A stretch of DNA of 64,000 bases from JAOBAU01 sp034667465 (GTDB lineage Bacteria; Acidobacteriota; Thermoanaerobaculia; Gp7-AA8): NCBI GenBank assembly GCA_034667465.1, contig JAXDJV010000025.1:310001-374000 (forward strand). Direction: 5' to 3'. This document shows, in pieces, positions 1 through 8,726 of this stretch. Under the pieces are notes generated by a model, which was given only the letters and a program-made list of their open reading frames with translations, was not told the DNA's origin and did not search any database. Every line of letters begins with the position of its first letter. The first letter of the stretch is position 1. Position numbers and translations under genes: made by a program.

Positions 1-202
1 ACGCTTCTTCGGCCTGCACGAGGATGTTGCCGACCTGCGGTCCGTTGCCGTGCACGACGACGAGCCGATAGCCGGCGCGCACGATCTCCGCGAGCCAGCG
101 TGCCGCCTGCTTCGCACGCGCGATCTGCTCTTCATGTGTGCCGCGATCTTCGGAGCGCAGCAGCGCGTTGCCGCCGAACGCGACGACCGCGAGGCGATGC
201 AT
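1..202 (-). CDS. arcC: Carbamate kinase, N-terminal part (cut by window edge)
   Basis: The first 67 codons read on the minus strand begin MHRLAVVAFGGNALL and contain VVVHGNGPQVG, the N-terminal signatures of the amino-acid kinase fold in carbamate kinase. The enzyme makes ATP from carbamoyl phosphate in the last step of the arginine deiminase pathway. Its ATG shares one base with the arcA stop codon (TAATG), so the two genes are very probably translationally coupled. The rest of the gene lies outside the window. No ornithine carbamoyltransferase gene (arcB) is visible on this side. Confidence 0.88.
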   Translation of the reverse strand, partial: MHRLAVVAFGGNALLRSEDRGTHEEQIARAKQAARWLAEIVRAGYRLVVVHGNGPQVGNILVQAEEA

Positions 203-1473
203 TAGATATCCTCGCGATCCAAAGGCATCGTCATGCAGCGCGGTCCGCCGCGCGCGCGCGACAGCTCATGTCCCTGCAACTGCAGCGCGTACTTCTTGTC
301 GGTCCACGTTTCGAGCTCCGTACGGCCGAGCAGCAGATCATCCTCATAAACGATGTGATAGCCGTTCTCCGCGAGCGCCTCCGCGGTGCGCACGTTGCGC
401 TCGTAAAGCAGAATCACGCCCGGCGCCAGCGCGAACGCGTTCGCGCCATCCGTCCACTGCTCGCGCTGCTGATCGACGGCGCGCTGGCCGCCGCAGTAAA
501 TCGGCTCCACCTCGATCTTCTTTTTCTTCAGCGCGGTGAAGATCGATTTCTCCGCCGTGTACGTGATCTCGCGCTTCCGCAAATCGATCGACGACACCTT
601 CGCCGCCTGACTGCCGCCCGGCAGAATCACCGGGGGATAGATCAGACATTCGTTGCGGCTGATGAATGTGAAGACCGTGTCGAGATGCATGAACGAGCGC
701 GCCTTCGGCAGCTCGACGACGATGATCGTCTGCACGCCGGCGCCCGACGATCGCAACGATCGCGCGAGCTGTTCGATCGCCGCTTTGTTCGTTCGTTCGC
801 TTGCGCCGACCATCAGCACGTCGCGGCGCGCGATCAAGACGTCGCCGCCTTCGATCGCCGGAGCCTTGCGACTCACCGGCGCTTCTTTCGATTCGCCGTC
901 CATGAAGTCGACCCAGAACAGCTCGCGGTCACGGAAGCCGCGGTGATACTGGAAGACGTACTTCGACAGCAGCGACTCGCGCCGCCGCGCCTGCGTCGCC
1001 ATCGACGAGATCACGACTCCGTCGCCGAGGACGATTTGAGGATCGCGCATGAAGAAGTAGTTCGGGACGGGATTCAGATCGAACTTCGGCAGCTCGCCCG
1101 ACACTTTTCTGTCGTTCGTGATGCCGCCGATCAGCACCTCGGCGAGCACACTCGCCGACTGCTCGCGCAGCCAGCCGGTCAGCCGCCGTCCGAAGCGGTT
1201 CCGCTTCGCGAGATCTTTGACGACCAGCTGCTTGATCTCTTCCTCCTCGAGCACTTCCTCGAGCAGGTCCTGCATGTCGTACACGTCGTCGGCGATGAAG
1301 CGGATGAGCTGCTGAAAGCGGCGATGTTCTTCGCGCGCCATCTGGCCGTAGAGGATGTCGTCGAACAGGAGCTGCGCCATCATCGGCGGCACCATGTCGT
1401 CGATCTCGCGCCCGGGCAAATGGACGAGCACGCTCTTCAGCCTGCCGATTTCGTTCGTTACATTCAGTCGCAT
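202..1473 (-). CDS. arcA: Arginine deiminase
   Basis: The protein has 423 residues, close to the family norm. It hydrolyses arginine to citrulline and ammonia in the cytoplasm. All hallmark motifs are visible: FMRDP around residues 141-145, EGGDVL near 208-213, FMHLDTVFT near 261-269 (catalytic His), and a C-terminal GGPRCMTMPL whose Cys near residue 413 is the nucleophile. It is the upstream gene of an arc operon with carbamate kinase directly after it. Identification is firm; the partner ornithine carbamoyltransferase is not seen in this window. Confidence 0.95.
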   Translation of the reverse strand: MRLNVTNEIGRLKSVLVHLPGREIDDMVPPMMAQLLFDDILYGQMAREEHRRFQQLIRFIADDVYDMQDLLEEVLEEEEIKQLVVKDLAKRNRFGRRLTGWLREQSASVLAEVLIGGITNDRKVSGELPKFDLNPVPNYFFMRDPQIVLGDGVVISSMATQARRRESLLSKYVFQYHRGFRDRELFWVDFMDGESKEAPVSRKAPAIEGGDVLIARRDVLMVGASERTNKAAIEQLARSLRSSGAGVQTIIVVELPKARSFMHLDTVFTFISRNECLIYPPVILPGGSQAAKVSSIDLRKREITYTAEKSIFTALKKKKIEVEPIYCGGQRAVDQQREQWTDGANAFALAPGVILLYERNVRTAEALAENGYHIVYEDDLLLGRTELETWTDKKYALQLQGHELSRARGGPRCMTMPLDREDI

Positions 1474-1518
1474 TCGCGCGGCATTCTATCGGTGCGGAGC
1501 GCGTTGAGAAACCGCGAG

Positions 1519-2388
1519 ATGCAGAACGATGCTGTTCCTCACGTCCCGATGCGTGCCCTCGACACGCTCTGGTTTCAGGTGGCCGGCACAATCTGCAACA
1601 TCACCTGCACGCACTGTTTCATCTCGTGCTCGCCGAAAAATCGGTCGCACGAGATGCTTTCGCTCGCCGACGTCGAGACGCGCCTCGCCGAAGCGCGCGT
1701 GCTCGGCGTCCGCGATTACTACTTCACCGGCGGCGAGCCGTTCATGAATCGCGACATGCTGCCGATCCTCGCGGCGACGCTGCGTCAGGGACCGGCCACC
1801 GTCCTGACGAACGGCATGCTGCTGCGCAGGGAAGTCTGCGCGGAGCTGCGACGATTGTCGGAGGAAAGCGAATACTCGCTCGACATCCGCGTGAGCCTCG
1901 ACGGTTTCGATCGCGAATCACACGATGCAATTCGCGGCGCCGGCGTCTGGGATCGCGTGATGATCGGCCTCCGCAATCTCGCCGGCGCCGGCATCAATCC
2001 GGTCATCACCGTCACCGAAGCCGCGGATGGCGTAGGCACGAACGAAGGTCGCGCGCGCTTCCTCGACGTAATCCGCTCATTCGGCTTCAGCAAGCCGCGG
2101 CTGAAAGTCCTCGCGCTGTTTCACATCGGCGCCGAGGAGACGAGAACGCGCGCGTACGAATCGTGGGAACGGCTGACGATCGACGGGATGAGCGAAGCCG
2201 ACGCCGACGTCCTGCAGTGCTCCACATCACGAATGGTGACGAGCAAAGGCGTGTATGTATGTCCGATCCTGATCGAACAAAGCGCCGCAAAGATGGGAGA
2301 GACGATCGCAGAAACGCTGCGGCCGTTTCCGCTGGCGTACGGGGCGTGTCATACGTGTTGGGTTGACGGGGTGTCGTGTAGAACCTGA
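1519..2388 (+). CDS. Radical SAM protein of unknown substrate
   Basis: The protein has about 289 residues. CNITCTHC near residues 26-33 is the CxxxCxxC motif that binds the SAM-cleaving 4Fe-4S cluster, and TGGEP follows as the usual SAM-contacting motif. Further cysteines cluster at the C-terminus (YVCP, YGACHTCWVDGVSC), so an auxiliary iron-sulfur cluster of SPASM/twitch type is possible. It is divergent from arcA across 45 bases. I chose the ATG that leaves a short lead before the conserved core; another ATG lies 30 bases further in. The reaction cannot be told from sequence alone. Confidence 0.8.
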   Translation: MQNDAVPHVPMRALDTLWFQVAGTICNITCTHCFISCSPKNRSHEMLSLADVETRLAEARVLGVRDYYFTGGEPFMNRDMLPILAATLRQGPATVLTNGMLLRREVCAELRRLSEESEYSLDIRVSLDGFDRESHDAIRGAGVWDRVMIGLRNLAGAGINPVITVTEAADGVGTNEGRARFLDVIRSFGFSKPRLKVLALFHIGAEETRTRAYESWERLTIDGMSEADADVLQCSTSRMVTSKGVYVCPILIEQSAAKMGETIAETLRPFPLAYGACHTCWVDGVSCRT

Positions 2389-2403
2389 ATCGGCATGAGT
2401 GAT

Positions 2404-2460
2404 GAGGCATGAGGCATGGGTTGGTTTGACTCATACCTCATACCCCATGCCTCATACCTC
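2404..2460. repeat. 17-bp inverted repeat (GAGGCATG-type hairpin)
   Basis: GAGGCATGAGGCATGGG at 2404-2420 is the reverse complement, with one mismatch, of the segment at 2444-2460, across a 23-base loop. It sits between the radical SAM gene and the metallophosphoesterase-like gene. The second arm contains the likely start codon of the latter. Confidence 0.75.
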
Positions 2461-3241
2461 TGTACGCCTCGCCCTCATCGGCGGCGTTTATTCAAACTAC
2501 CCCGCGTTACTCGCAACGTTGAAAGACATCGCCCGCCGCGGCGCCGACGCCACATATTTTCTCGGCGATCTTGGCGCGTTCGGGCCGCATCCCGATCGCG
2601 TTCCGGCGCTGCTCATCGAGCGCGGGATTCCGGGCATCCAGGGGAACTACGAAGAGTCGCTCGCGAGCGGCGCGACCGACTGCAATTGCGGCTACACCGA
2701 TCCGCGCGACAACGTTTACGCGCAACTCTCGTATGACTACACGTCCGAGCACACGTCGGACGCGTACAAACAGTGGATGGGAACGTTGCCGAAGCAGCTG
2801 CGCCTCGACATCGACGGGAAGCGTGTATTGCTCAGTCACGGCTCCCCGCGAAAGATCAACGAGTTTCTCTGGCGCTCGACGTCGCCCGATCCGTTTCTCG
2901 CGCGCCTCTGCGACGAGCACGACGCCGACGTCATCGTCTGCACGCACACCGGGCTGCACTGGCACAAAGCGCTCGGCGATGGACGTCACGTCGTCAACGC
3001 CGGCGTCATCGGACGTCCTGCGAACGACGGCCGTACCAACGTCTGGTACACGATGCTGACGATTGCGGACGGCAACGTCGCCGCCGAATTCATCCCGATC
3101 GATTACGACCACGCCACGCTGGCGCGCGAGATGCGCGAAGAGCGGCTCCCGGAAGAATTCATCGAAACGATCGAGACCGGATGGTGGACGACCTGTCTCG
3201 AAGCGCTGCCGCCGAAGGAACGGGCGCGCGGCCGGTTCTAG
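2447..3241 (+). CDS. Metallophosphoesterase-like protein with altered metal motifs
   Basis: Calcineurin-like phosphoesterase of about 264 residues. The block order is recognisable: LALIGGVYSNYPAL where the family has a D-x-H motif, then FLGDLGAFGP (GDxxx), GNYEE (family GNHE), LLSHGSP and VCTHTGLHWH. Motif I therefore lacks the usual Asp and His, and motif III has Tyr in place of His. This is either a specialised subfamily or a protein with reduced metal binding. An upstream GTG at 2399 would make a longer protein, but that extension is encoded by the hairpin repeat, so ATG 2447 is preferred. Substrate unknown. Confidence 0.75.
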   Translation: MPHTSVRLALIGGVYSNYPALLATLKDIARRGADATYFLGDLGAFGPHPDRVPALLIERGIPGIQGNYEESLASGATDCNCGYTDPRDNVYAQLSYDYTSEHTSDAYKQWMGTLPKQLRLDIDGKRVLLSHGSPRKINEFLWRSTSPDPFLARLCDEHDADVIVCTHTGLHWHKALGDGRHVVNAGVIGRPANDGRTNVWYTMLTIADGNVAAEFIPIDYDHATLAREMREERLPEEFIETIETGWWTTCLEALPPKERARGRF

Positions 3242-3267
3242 TAAAATTGAAGAGGGCCCCAATCACC

Positions 3268-4131
3268 ATGAATGCGCGAAGAATTTCCATCGCAGTCGCG
3301 ATCGCGCTGCAGTCCGTCGCCGCGTTCGCGGGACAACGGCTGAACTTCACCCGCACCATCGCCGCCGCGCACGATCTCGCCCCGGCGCAGCAGGTCGCGG
3401 TGATCTACGCGATCGGCGACAACGAGAAGATCACCGTCTTCCTCGAGGACTTTCTCGATCGAACGAATCGCTTCGGCGGTCTGCGCGCGGAGTCGATCGT
3501 CGATCCGAAGCGCGACCTCGCCGAGCTACGGCGAAAGAATCCCGCCGACGTCTACCTCGGCGTCAATCAGTTCACCTGCGAATCGATCGATCGCAACGCC
3601 GTCGGCAGCGAGCGCGATCCGAGCGGCGATCGCGTCCGCCGCACGCAGCAGTGGATCGACGCCACCTGTCACGCGCGCATCGACGTCATCTCGAACGAAG
3701 GGAAGCGTCTCTACTCGTTTCACGTGAAGGGCGAAGGCACGTCGCCGCGCGTCGCCGAACTGACGAATGAGGAACGCGGCATCGCGTTCGATCAGGCCGC
3801 ACACTTTGCAGCCGTGAGCGCCGCTGAAGCGATCACGCCACGCGTCGTCCGCGAATCGATCGAGCTCGACGCGGCCGCGCCGGCGTTCGATGAGGCGTAC
3901 GCGATGATCGTCGCCAGCCGCTTCGCCGACGCGCGCGCGATCTGGGAATCGACGTTACGACGTCACAGCGATTCCGCCGCGCTGCACTTCAACCTCGGCG
4001 CCGTCTGCGAAGCACTCGGCGATGTGACATCCGCGCGCAAGTACTTTGAGGAAGCGCAGCAGCTCTCGCCGTCCGACTCGCATTACAAGTACGAGCTGAC
4101 GATGTTCCGGCGGCGGAACTCGACGAAGTAG
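3268..4131 (+). CDS. Exported TPR-containing protein, function unknown
   Basis: The protein has 287 residues with an N-terminal signal peptide (ending near SVAAFAGQ). The middle region has no family I recognise. The C-terminus holds a TPR-like helical pair (FADARAIWE, then LHFNLGAVCEALGD, ARKYFEEAQ). TPRs mediate protein contacts, so a periplasmic scaffold role is possible. It precedes prfC by about 40 bases on the same strand, but there is no functional link evident. No enzyme motif is seen. Confidence 0.7.
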   Translation: MNARRISIAVAIALQSVAAFAGQRLNFTRTIAAAHDLAPAQQVAVIYAIGDNEKITVFLEDFLDRTNRFGGLRAESIVDPKRDLAELRRKNPADVYLGVNQFTCESIDRNAVGSERDPSGDRVRRTQQWIDATCHARIDVISNEGKRLYSFHVKGEGTSPRVAELTNEERGIAFDQAAHFAAVSAAEAITPRVVRESIELDAAAPAFDEAYAMIVASRFADARAIWESTLRRHSDSAALHFNLGAVCEALGDVTSARKYFEEAQQLSPSDSHYKYELTMFRRRNSTK

Positions 4132-4173
4132 GGCCGGAATCTTCCCTTCCCGAGAGTGTTGAACCGGTTTCGC

Positions 4174-5787
4174 ATGACTGAAGTTCTCGCCGAAACCGAC
4201 CTCAGCCGAGAGGTTGCCCGCCGCCGCACCTTCGCGATCATTTCCCACCCTGACGCGGGAAAGACGACGCTCACGGAAAAGCTCCTCCTTTACGGCGGCG
4301 CGATCGAGATGGCCGGCGCAGTCCGCTCGCGCAAAGGTCAGCGGCACGCGACGTCGGACTGGATGGCGATCGAACAGAGCCGCGGAATCTCGATCACGTC
4401 GACCGCGCTGCAGTTCGAATATCAGGGCTACTGCCTCAACCTCCTCGACACGCCCGGTCACCAGGACTTCAGCGAAGACACATACCGCACGCTCGCCGCG
4501 ACCGACAGCGCCGTGATGGTGCTCGACAGCGCGAAAGGCATCGAGCCGCAGACGCGAAAACTCTTCGACGTCTGCCGCATGCGCAACATCCCGATCATCT
4601 GCTTCATCAACAAACTCGATCATCCCGGACGCGATCCGTTCGATCTGATCGGCGAGCTCGAACAGGAGCTGAAGGTCGGCGCCGTGCCGATGAACTGGCC
4701 GATCGGGAGCGGTCCGAATTTCCAGGGTGTCTACGATCTGCGCAATCAGCGCGTGCTCCGCTTCGAGCGAACCGCACACGGAAAATCGATGGCGCCGGTG
4801 AAAGTCGGCGGGCTCGATGATCCGATGCTCGAAGAAGAGATCGGACCGACGGCGTGGCAGGATCTGCGTGAAGCGGCGGAGCTGCTGGCCGGCGCCGGCG
4901 CGGAGTTCGACGTTGCGCGATTCAGCCGAGGGGATGTCATTCCGGTTTACTTCGGCTCCGCGATCAACAACTTCGGCGTCGAGCCGTTTCTCGAGGCGCT
5001 GCTCGAATTCGCGCCGCCTCCGTCGCCGCGTCCGGCGAAGGGAAAGAACGGCGAGCGGGTCGAAGTCGATCCGACGCAGCCGGTCTTCACAGGATTCGTC
5101 TTCAAGATTCAGGCGAACATGGACAAGCGGCATCGCGACCGCCTCGCATTCATGCGCGTCTGCTCCGGCGCATTCGAAAAGGACATGTCGGTCCATCACT
5201 CGCGCCTCGGACGCGAGGTGCGGATGACGCGTCCGCATCGCCTCTTCGCGCGCGAGCGCGAAACGATCGACAGCGCCTTTCCCGGCGACGTCATCGGATT
5301 CGTCAATCCGGGACTCTTCCAGATCGGCGATGCCGTCTCATCCGGCGATCCGGTCGAGTTCGACCGCATCCCGCGCTTCGCGCCGGAACACTTCGCGATG
5401 CTGCGCGCGAAGCAGGTCACGCGCGCCAAACAGTTCCAGAAGGGACTCGAACAGCTCGAAGAAGAAGGCGTGATGCAGGTCCTGACGCTGCACGAAGGAC
5501 TGAAGAGCGAGCCGATTCTCGCGGTCGTCGGCGAGCTGCAGTTCGACGTGCTGCAGTCGCGGCTGGAGAATGAGTACAACGTCGAGACGACGATTCAGAC
5601 GATGTCGTTCAAGATCGCCCGCTGGGTCGACCGCGACATCCACGAAGTCGAGAAGATGACGATCCCGTCGAAGAGCCGCATCGCCATCGACACCGCCGGC
5701 AAACCGGTGATCCTCTTCACGTCCGCCTGGGAGCTCGAATACGCGCAAAAGGAAAACCCCGCCGTAACCTTCCGCGCCGCCTCCTAA
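4174..5787 (+). CDS. prfC: Peptide chain release factor 3 (RF3 GTPase)
   Basis: The protein has 537 residues (Escherichia coli RF3 has 529). GTPase motifs are complete: SHPDAGKTT near residues 24-32 (G1), RGISIT (G2), DTPGHQDF (G3) and INKLD (G4). The C-terminal half matches RF3 domains II and III. RF3 uses GTP to recycle RF1/RF2 from the ribosome after peptide release. ATG 4174 gives an N-terminus like other RF3s; a GTG at 4156 in the same frame is a possible alternative. The stop codon TAA is the first three bases of the large palindrome that follows. Confidence 0.95.
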   Translation: MTEVLAETDLSREVARRRTFAIISHPDAGKTTLTEKLLLYGGAIEMAGAVRSRKGQRHATSDWMAIEQSRGISITSTALQFEYQGYCLNLLDTPGHQDFSEDTYRTLAATDSAVMVLDSAKGIEPQTRKLFDVCRMRNIPIICFINKLDHPGRDPFDLIGELEQELKVGAVPMNWPIGSGPNFQGVYDLRNQRVLRFERTAHGKSMAPVKVGGLDDPMLEEEIGPTAWQDLREAAELLAGAGAEFDVARFSRGDVIPVYFGSAINNFGVEPFLEALLEFAPPPSPRPAKGKNGERVEVDPTQPVFTGFVFKIQANMDKRHRDRLAFMRVCSGAFEKDMSVHHSRLGREVRMTRPHRLFARERETIDSAFPGDVIGFVNPGLFQIGDAVSSGDPVEFDRIPRFAPEHFAMLRAKQVTRAKQFQKGLEQLEEEGVMQVLTLHEGLKSEPILAVVGELQFDVLQSRLENEYNVETTIQTMSFKIARWVDRDIHEVEKMTIPSKSRIAIDTAGKPVILFTSAWELEYAQKENPAVTFRAAS

Positions 5788-5898
5788 AGTCAAACCAGGG
5801 GGTCAGATCTGGAAATTTGACTTTAGCGTCCAGCTACGACGCAGCGGGACAGCTCGCTAAAGTCAAATTTCCAGATCTGACCCCCTGGTTTGACTTTA
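5785..5898. repeat. Perfect 44-bp inverted repeat (GTCAGATCTGGAAATTTGAC family)
   Basis: The arm at 5785-5828 is an exact reverse complement of 5855-5898, around a 26-base loop. It lies between convergent prfC and a membrane glycosyltransferase gene. Its first three bases are the prfC stop. Its right arm and loop encode the last 20 or so residues and the TAG stop of the opposite gene. Each arm also carries an inner repeat (AAAGTCAAA with TTTGACTTT). The form suggests a non-autonomous mobile palindrome, perhaps REP/IS200-related; no transposase is nearby. Confidence 0.9.
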
Positions 5899-7477
5899 GG
5901 ACGATCAGCTCGAAGTGGGGGCCGCGTTCGCGGCGCTCGATTGTGTATCGCGCGGCGATCAGTGCGGCGAGGCGCCGGTCGTAGTCGGCGCCGAAGGCGC
6001 GGTAGCCGAACTCGCGTACGTCTCGCGTCACGATGGCGATGCGAGCGGGCGGGTGGGCGGTTAGCTCGGCGATGATTTTGGATTCCACCGATGGATCGGC
6101 GGTCTCGACCGGCGTGAAGGTGTGGAACGTCAGCGGCGTCCGCAGACCGGCGAGGTAGTTGAGCGTGATCCCTTCCGGGATGACGACGAGCGTGCCGGTC
6201 GGATTGCTCGCGAGAAAGGCATTGAGCGCGGCGGCGCGATCGGGATTGTGATCGTAGAACGTCCCGCGCTTCGTCACGATCGGGAAGCGCTTCTCCGCGT
6301 ATGCCGCGCGCTGCTCAAACAGCTCGCGGCCGCAGATGAATGCGATCGGAATCAGCCAGAGCATTGCTGCGCGTCGCGTGTACACGCCGCGCGCAGGCAG
6401 GTACTCGAAGAGCAGATACGCGATCAGCAGATAGACCGGCGCGGACAACACATCGCCGTACCACGCATGCGACACGTTGAGCGCGATCCGCAGCGTGGCG
6501 GCAAACGACGCGATCGCGAACAACGCCAGCGGCGAACGGCGATCCTTCACGAACACCCACGCCAGCGCGAGCCACTGCACGACGCCGAACGCGCGCAGGA
6601 ACGTATCGCCGGTGAAGCAAGCCGCAATCGCGATGACGCCGATCGTGGCGATCACGCGGTTTTGCATTCGCAGCAGCAACGCGATGGCGACGAGTCCGAT
6701 GGTGCCGAGCAAGGCGAGTCCGAGGTTGTGGGGCCAGCCGGCGGCGCCTGAGACGTGCGCGTAGAAATGTTTGGCGCTCGCTCCCTCCGTCAGCGACTTG
6801 TTGAAGATGTTTTCCGAGAGCCATGCGGTATCGCGAAAGATCAACGCGACGACCGCAACGCTTGCGAGTGCGCTGACGATGAACGCGCGCAGCGGCAGCC
6901 GTTCAAACAGCGCTGCCGCGACGACGATGATCACCACCGCGATCGCGTATTCGACTTTGCACCATGACGCGATGAGCGCTGCGAGAACCGCAAGCGCGAT
7001 TCGCTGCGCGCGGATCGCTGCGATCAGTCCGAGCAGCGCCACCATTCCGATCGTCGCCGCGTAGCTGTACGGAAAGATCCAGTTCGCGCCCCACGTCGTC
7101 GCGCCGGCGACGTTCAGCGCCACGAACATCGCGCACGCGGCGAACGCCGCAACCGTTCCTGCCGAACGTCGCGCGATCGACCAGATCAACGTCGCCGCAC
7201 AGAGCGACTGCGCGATCCCGATGGCGATGTACGACGCCAGCGAATGGCCGATCGCACTCGTGATCGCGGCGAGGAGATACGGCGCGAGCGGCGGATACTG
7301 ATAGCGAATGTCGCGATAGAGCTTCGCGCCGTGTGCGAGTTGTTCGGGGATGTAGAGATCACGTCCGGTATCGATGATCGGCTCGAGCCAGCGCGCCCAC
7401 GACTGCGCGAGCGCCAGGACGAACATCGCCGCGAGCACCGCGACGGAAAGGACGACGCTGCGCCGCTCGCTACGCAC
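5834..7477 (-). CDS. Polytopic membrane glycosyltransferase-like protein (GT-C type)
   Basis: The protein has 547 residues with many hydrophobic segments over the first two thirds and a soluble C-terminal tail. An early motif (IIDTGRDLYIPEQL, then YQYPPLAPYLLA) resembles the first periplasmic loop of dolichyl-phosphate-mannose/ArnT-type GT-C transferases, where an acidic residue is catalytic. It probably moves a sugar from a polyprenyl phosphate carrier in the inner membrane. The last residues (from LKSNQGVRSG to the stop) are encoded by the 44-bp palindrome, so the natural C-terminus was probably replaced. Its start overlaps the upstream gene by 8 bases. Confidence 0.65.
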   Translation of the reverse strand: MRSERRSVVLSVAVLAAMFVLALAQSWARWLEPIIDTGRDLYIPEQLAHGAKLYRDIRYQYPPLAPYLLAAITSAIGHSLASYIAIGIAQSLCAATLIWSIARRSAGTVAAFAACAMFVALNVAGATTWGANWIFPYSYAATIGMVALLGLIAAIRAQRIALAVLAALIASWCKVEYAIAVVIIVVAAALFERLPLRAFIVSALASVAVVALIFRDTAWLSENIFNKSLTEGASAKHFYAHVSGAAGWPHNLGLALLGTIGLVAIALLLRMQNRVIATIGVIAIAACFTGDTFLRAFGVVQWLALAWVFVKDRRSPLALFAIASFAATLRIALNVSHAWYGDVLSAPVYLLIAYLLFEYLPARGVYTRRAAMLWLIPIAFICGRELFEQRAAYAEKRFPIVTKRGTFYDHNPDRAAALNAFLASNPTGTLVVIPEGITLNYLAGLRTPLTFHTFTPVETADPSVESKIIAELTAHPPARIAIVTRDVREFGYRAFGADYDRRLAALIAARYTIERRERGPHFELIVLKSNQGVRSGNLTLASCPAAS

Positions 7478-8609
7478 GCATGTCGTCGGGATCGACGCCG
7501 CGTGCGGCGACCCAGTCGCGATACGCGAACGGCGAGATCTCCGACGGCTTGATCTCGCTGCGGCCGCCCCAGAAGACGTTCGTGTAGCTCACCGGAATGC
7601 CGATCGTCGCGAGATGCTCGTCGATGGCGCGCTTGTGCGCGAGCACCGTCTCCTTCTCCGTTCCATGCGCGACCGCCATGATGTTGACGTTGCGAAACTC
7701 GTCGCCACCTTCACGCCAGTAACAGTGCGTCAGGATGTGAAAGCGTCCGACTTCGCGGCCCGCTTCGATCTCGCGGCCCGCCGGCACCGCCCAGTGAAAG
7801 AGCGCGTTGAAACGCGTGACCCGTTCGCCGCCGGCGTGCGGCTTCACGTGCTCGAGGAACGTCGAGAAGCGGCCGATGACGCCACGCTTGTTCAGCGACT
7901 CCGCGACCTCGAAAAACTCATCGAGCGGAACGCCTGCTTCTTTCGCGCGACCGCGCCAGAGATCGGGACCGATCTCTTCGACGTCGAGCTCGCGCTTCAG
8001 CGCCGTCAGCACGCGCCAATCGAGCTCGCTCAGCTCGACCTTCTCCGTATTTTTCACGACCGCGAGCTCGTCGGACTTGCTTCCCGGCTCCATCCCCTTG
8101 CGGCGAACGTGGCCGACTCCGAGCGCGAAGATGCGGTTCGCCGGCATGACGCGGAAATGCTCCGCGCCGGTCAGCTTCGCGAGCAGCGCGCAATGCTTCT
8201 CGAGCGAATAGCCCTGCGGCACTTTCACCGTCGTCCAGAGCCGATAGTTCGAGCCGGGCGACGCCGCATCCGTCGAGCGCGTCACGACATGACCGCTGAA
8301 CGGATCGTGTTGAAACATGAAGTCGAACGCTTCATCGAGACTGCGCTCGGGAGGAAACTGCCACGCGACGAGCGCCCCTTCGGCGAGATTCGTCGCCATC
8401 AGCGTCTGCCGCACGCGGCGAATCGTGCCGCCGCGCAGCATCGCCTGGATCCGCTCGACCACGACTTCGATCGGCAGCTGCGAGCGTTCCGCAATCTCTC
8501 CGATCGGATCGCGTACGAAGCCGGCGATGCGATCTTCGGAGACCGCGAGGATCTGCGCGTTGATCGGATCGGTGTGCGTGATGGGGACGCTCGTGGCTGC
8601 CTGAGACAT
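7470..8609 (-). CDS. Double-domain AsnC/siroheme-decarboxylase-like protein
   Basis: The protein has 379 residues in two similar halves, each with a winged-helix segment and an AsnC-like alpha/beta domain. In the first half, SNYRLWTTVKVP and FRVMPANRIFALGV fit the AhbA/NirD pattern. In the second half, ILTHCYWREGG followed by NVNIMAVAHG fits AhbB/NirL. Known members decarboxylate siroheme on the way to heme or heme d1. Some are fused NirDL forms. No other heme genes are nearby, and the usual His/Arg cluster in half one is not obvious. A regulatory or ligand-binding role is therefore equally possible. Confidence 0.5.
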   Translation of the reverse strand: MSQAATSVPITHTDPINAQILAVSEDRIAGFVRDPIGEIAERSQLPIEVVVERIQAMLRGGTIRRVRQTLMATNLAEGALVAWQFPPERSLDEAFDFMFQHDPFSGHVVTRSTDAASPGSNYRLWTTVKVPQGYSLEKHCALLAKLTGAEHFRVMPANRIFALGVGHVRRKGMEPGSKSDELAVVKNTEKVELSELDWRVLTALKRELDVEEIGPDLWRGRAKEAGVPLDEFFEVAESLNKRGVIGRFSTFLEHVKPHAGGERVTRFNALFHWAVPAGREIEAGREVGRFHILTHCYWREGGDEFRNVNIMAVAHGTEKETVLAHKRAIDEHLATIGIPVSYTNVFWGGRSEIKPSEISPFAYRDWVAARGVDPDDMRA

Positions 8610-8645
8610 TTGACGTGACTCTACCAGAGGAGTAGATTCCCGGGC

Positions 8646-8700
8646 ACCTGGACTGATTTGGGGGCGGCTTGCAACCAGGTTAAAAAAAGCTAAATAGCCG
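8646..8700 (+). promoter_or_regulatory. Candidate SAM-II/SAM-V class riboswitch aptamer
   Basis: The segment shows the H-type pseudoknot layout of this class. P1 is ACCTGG (8646-8651) with CCAGGT (8675-8680). P2 is CGGCT (8665-8669) with AGCCG (8696-8700). The conserved single-stranded blocks TGATTT (8654-8659), TTGCAA (8669-8674) and GCTAAA (8689-8694) are in the expected order. It lies 60 bases before metH, and the class senses S-adenosylmethionine. Built by eye from remembered consensus; not scored with a covariance model. Confidence 0.7.
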
Positions 8701-8726
8701 AAACGAGAACGTCGGAACTGACTCCG

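Noticed and set aside
4156..4173. GTG start upstream of prfC
   Set aside because: The six extra residues are outside the family alignment and no ribosome site favours it; kept only as an alternative.
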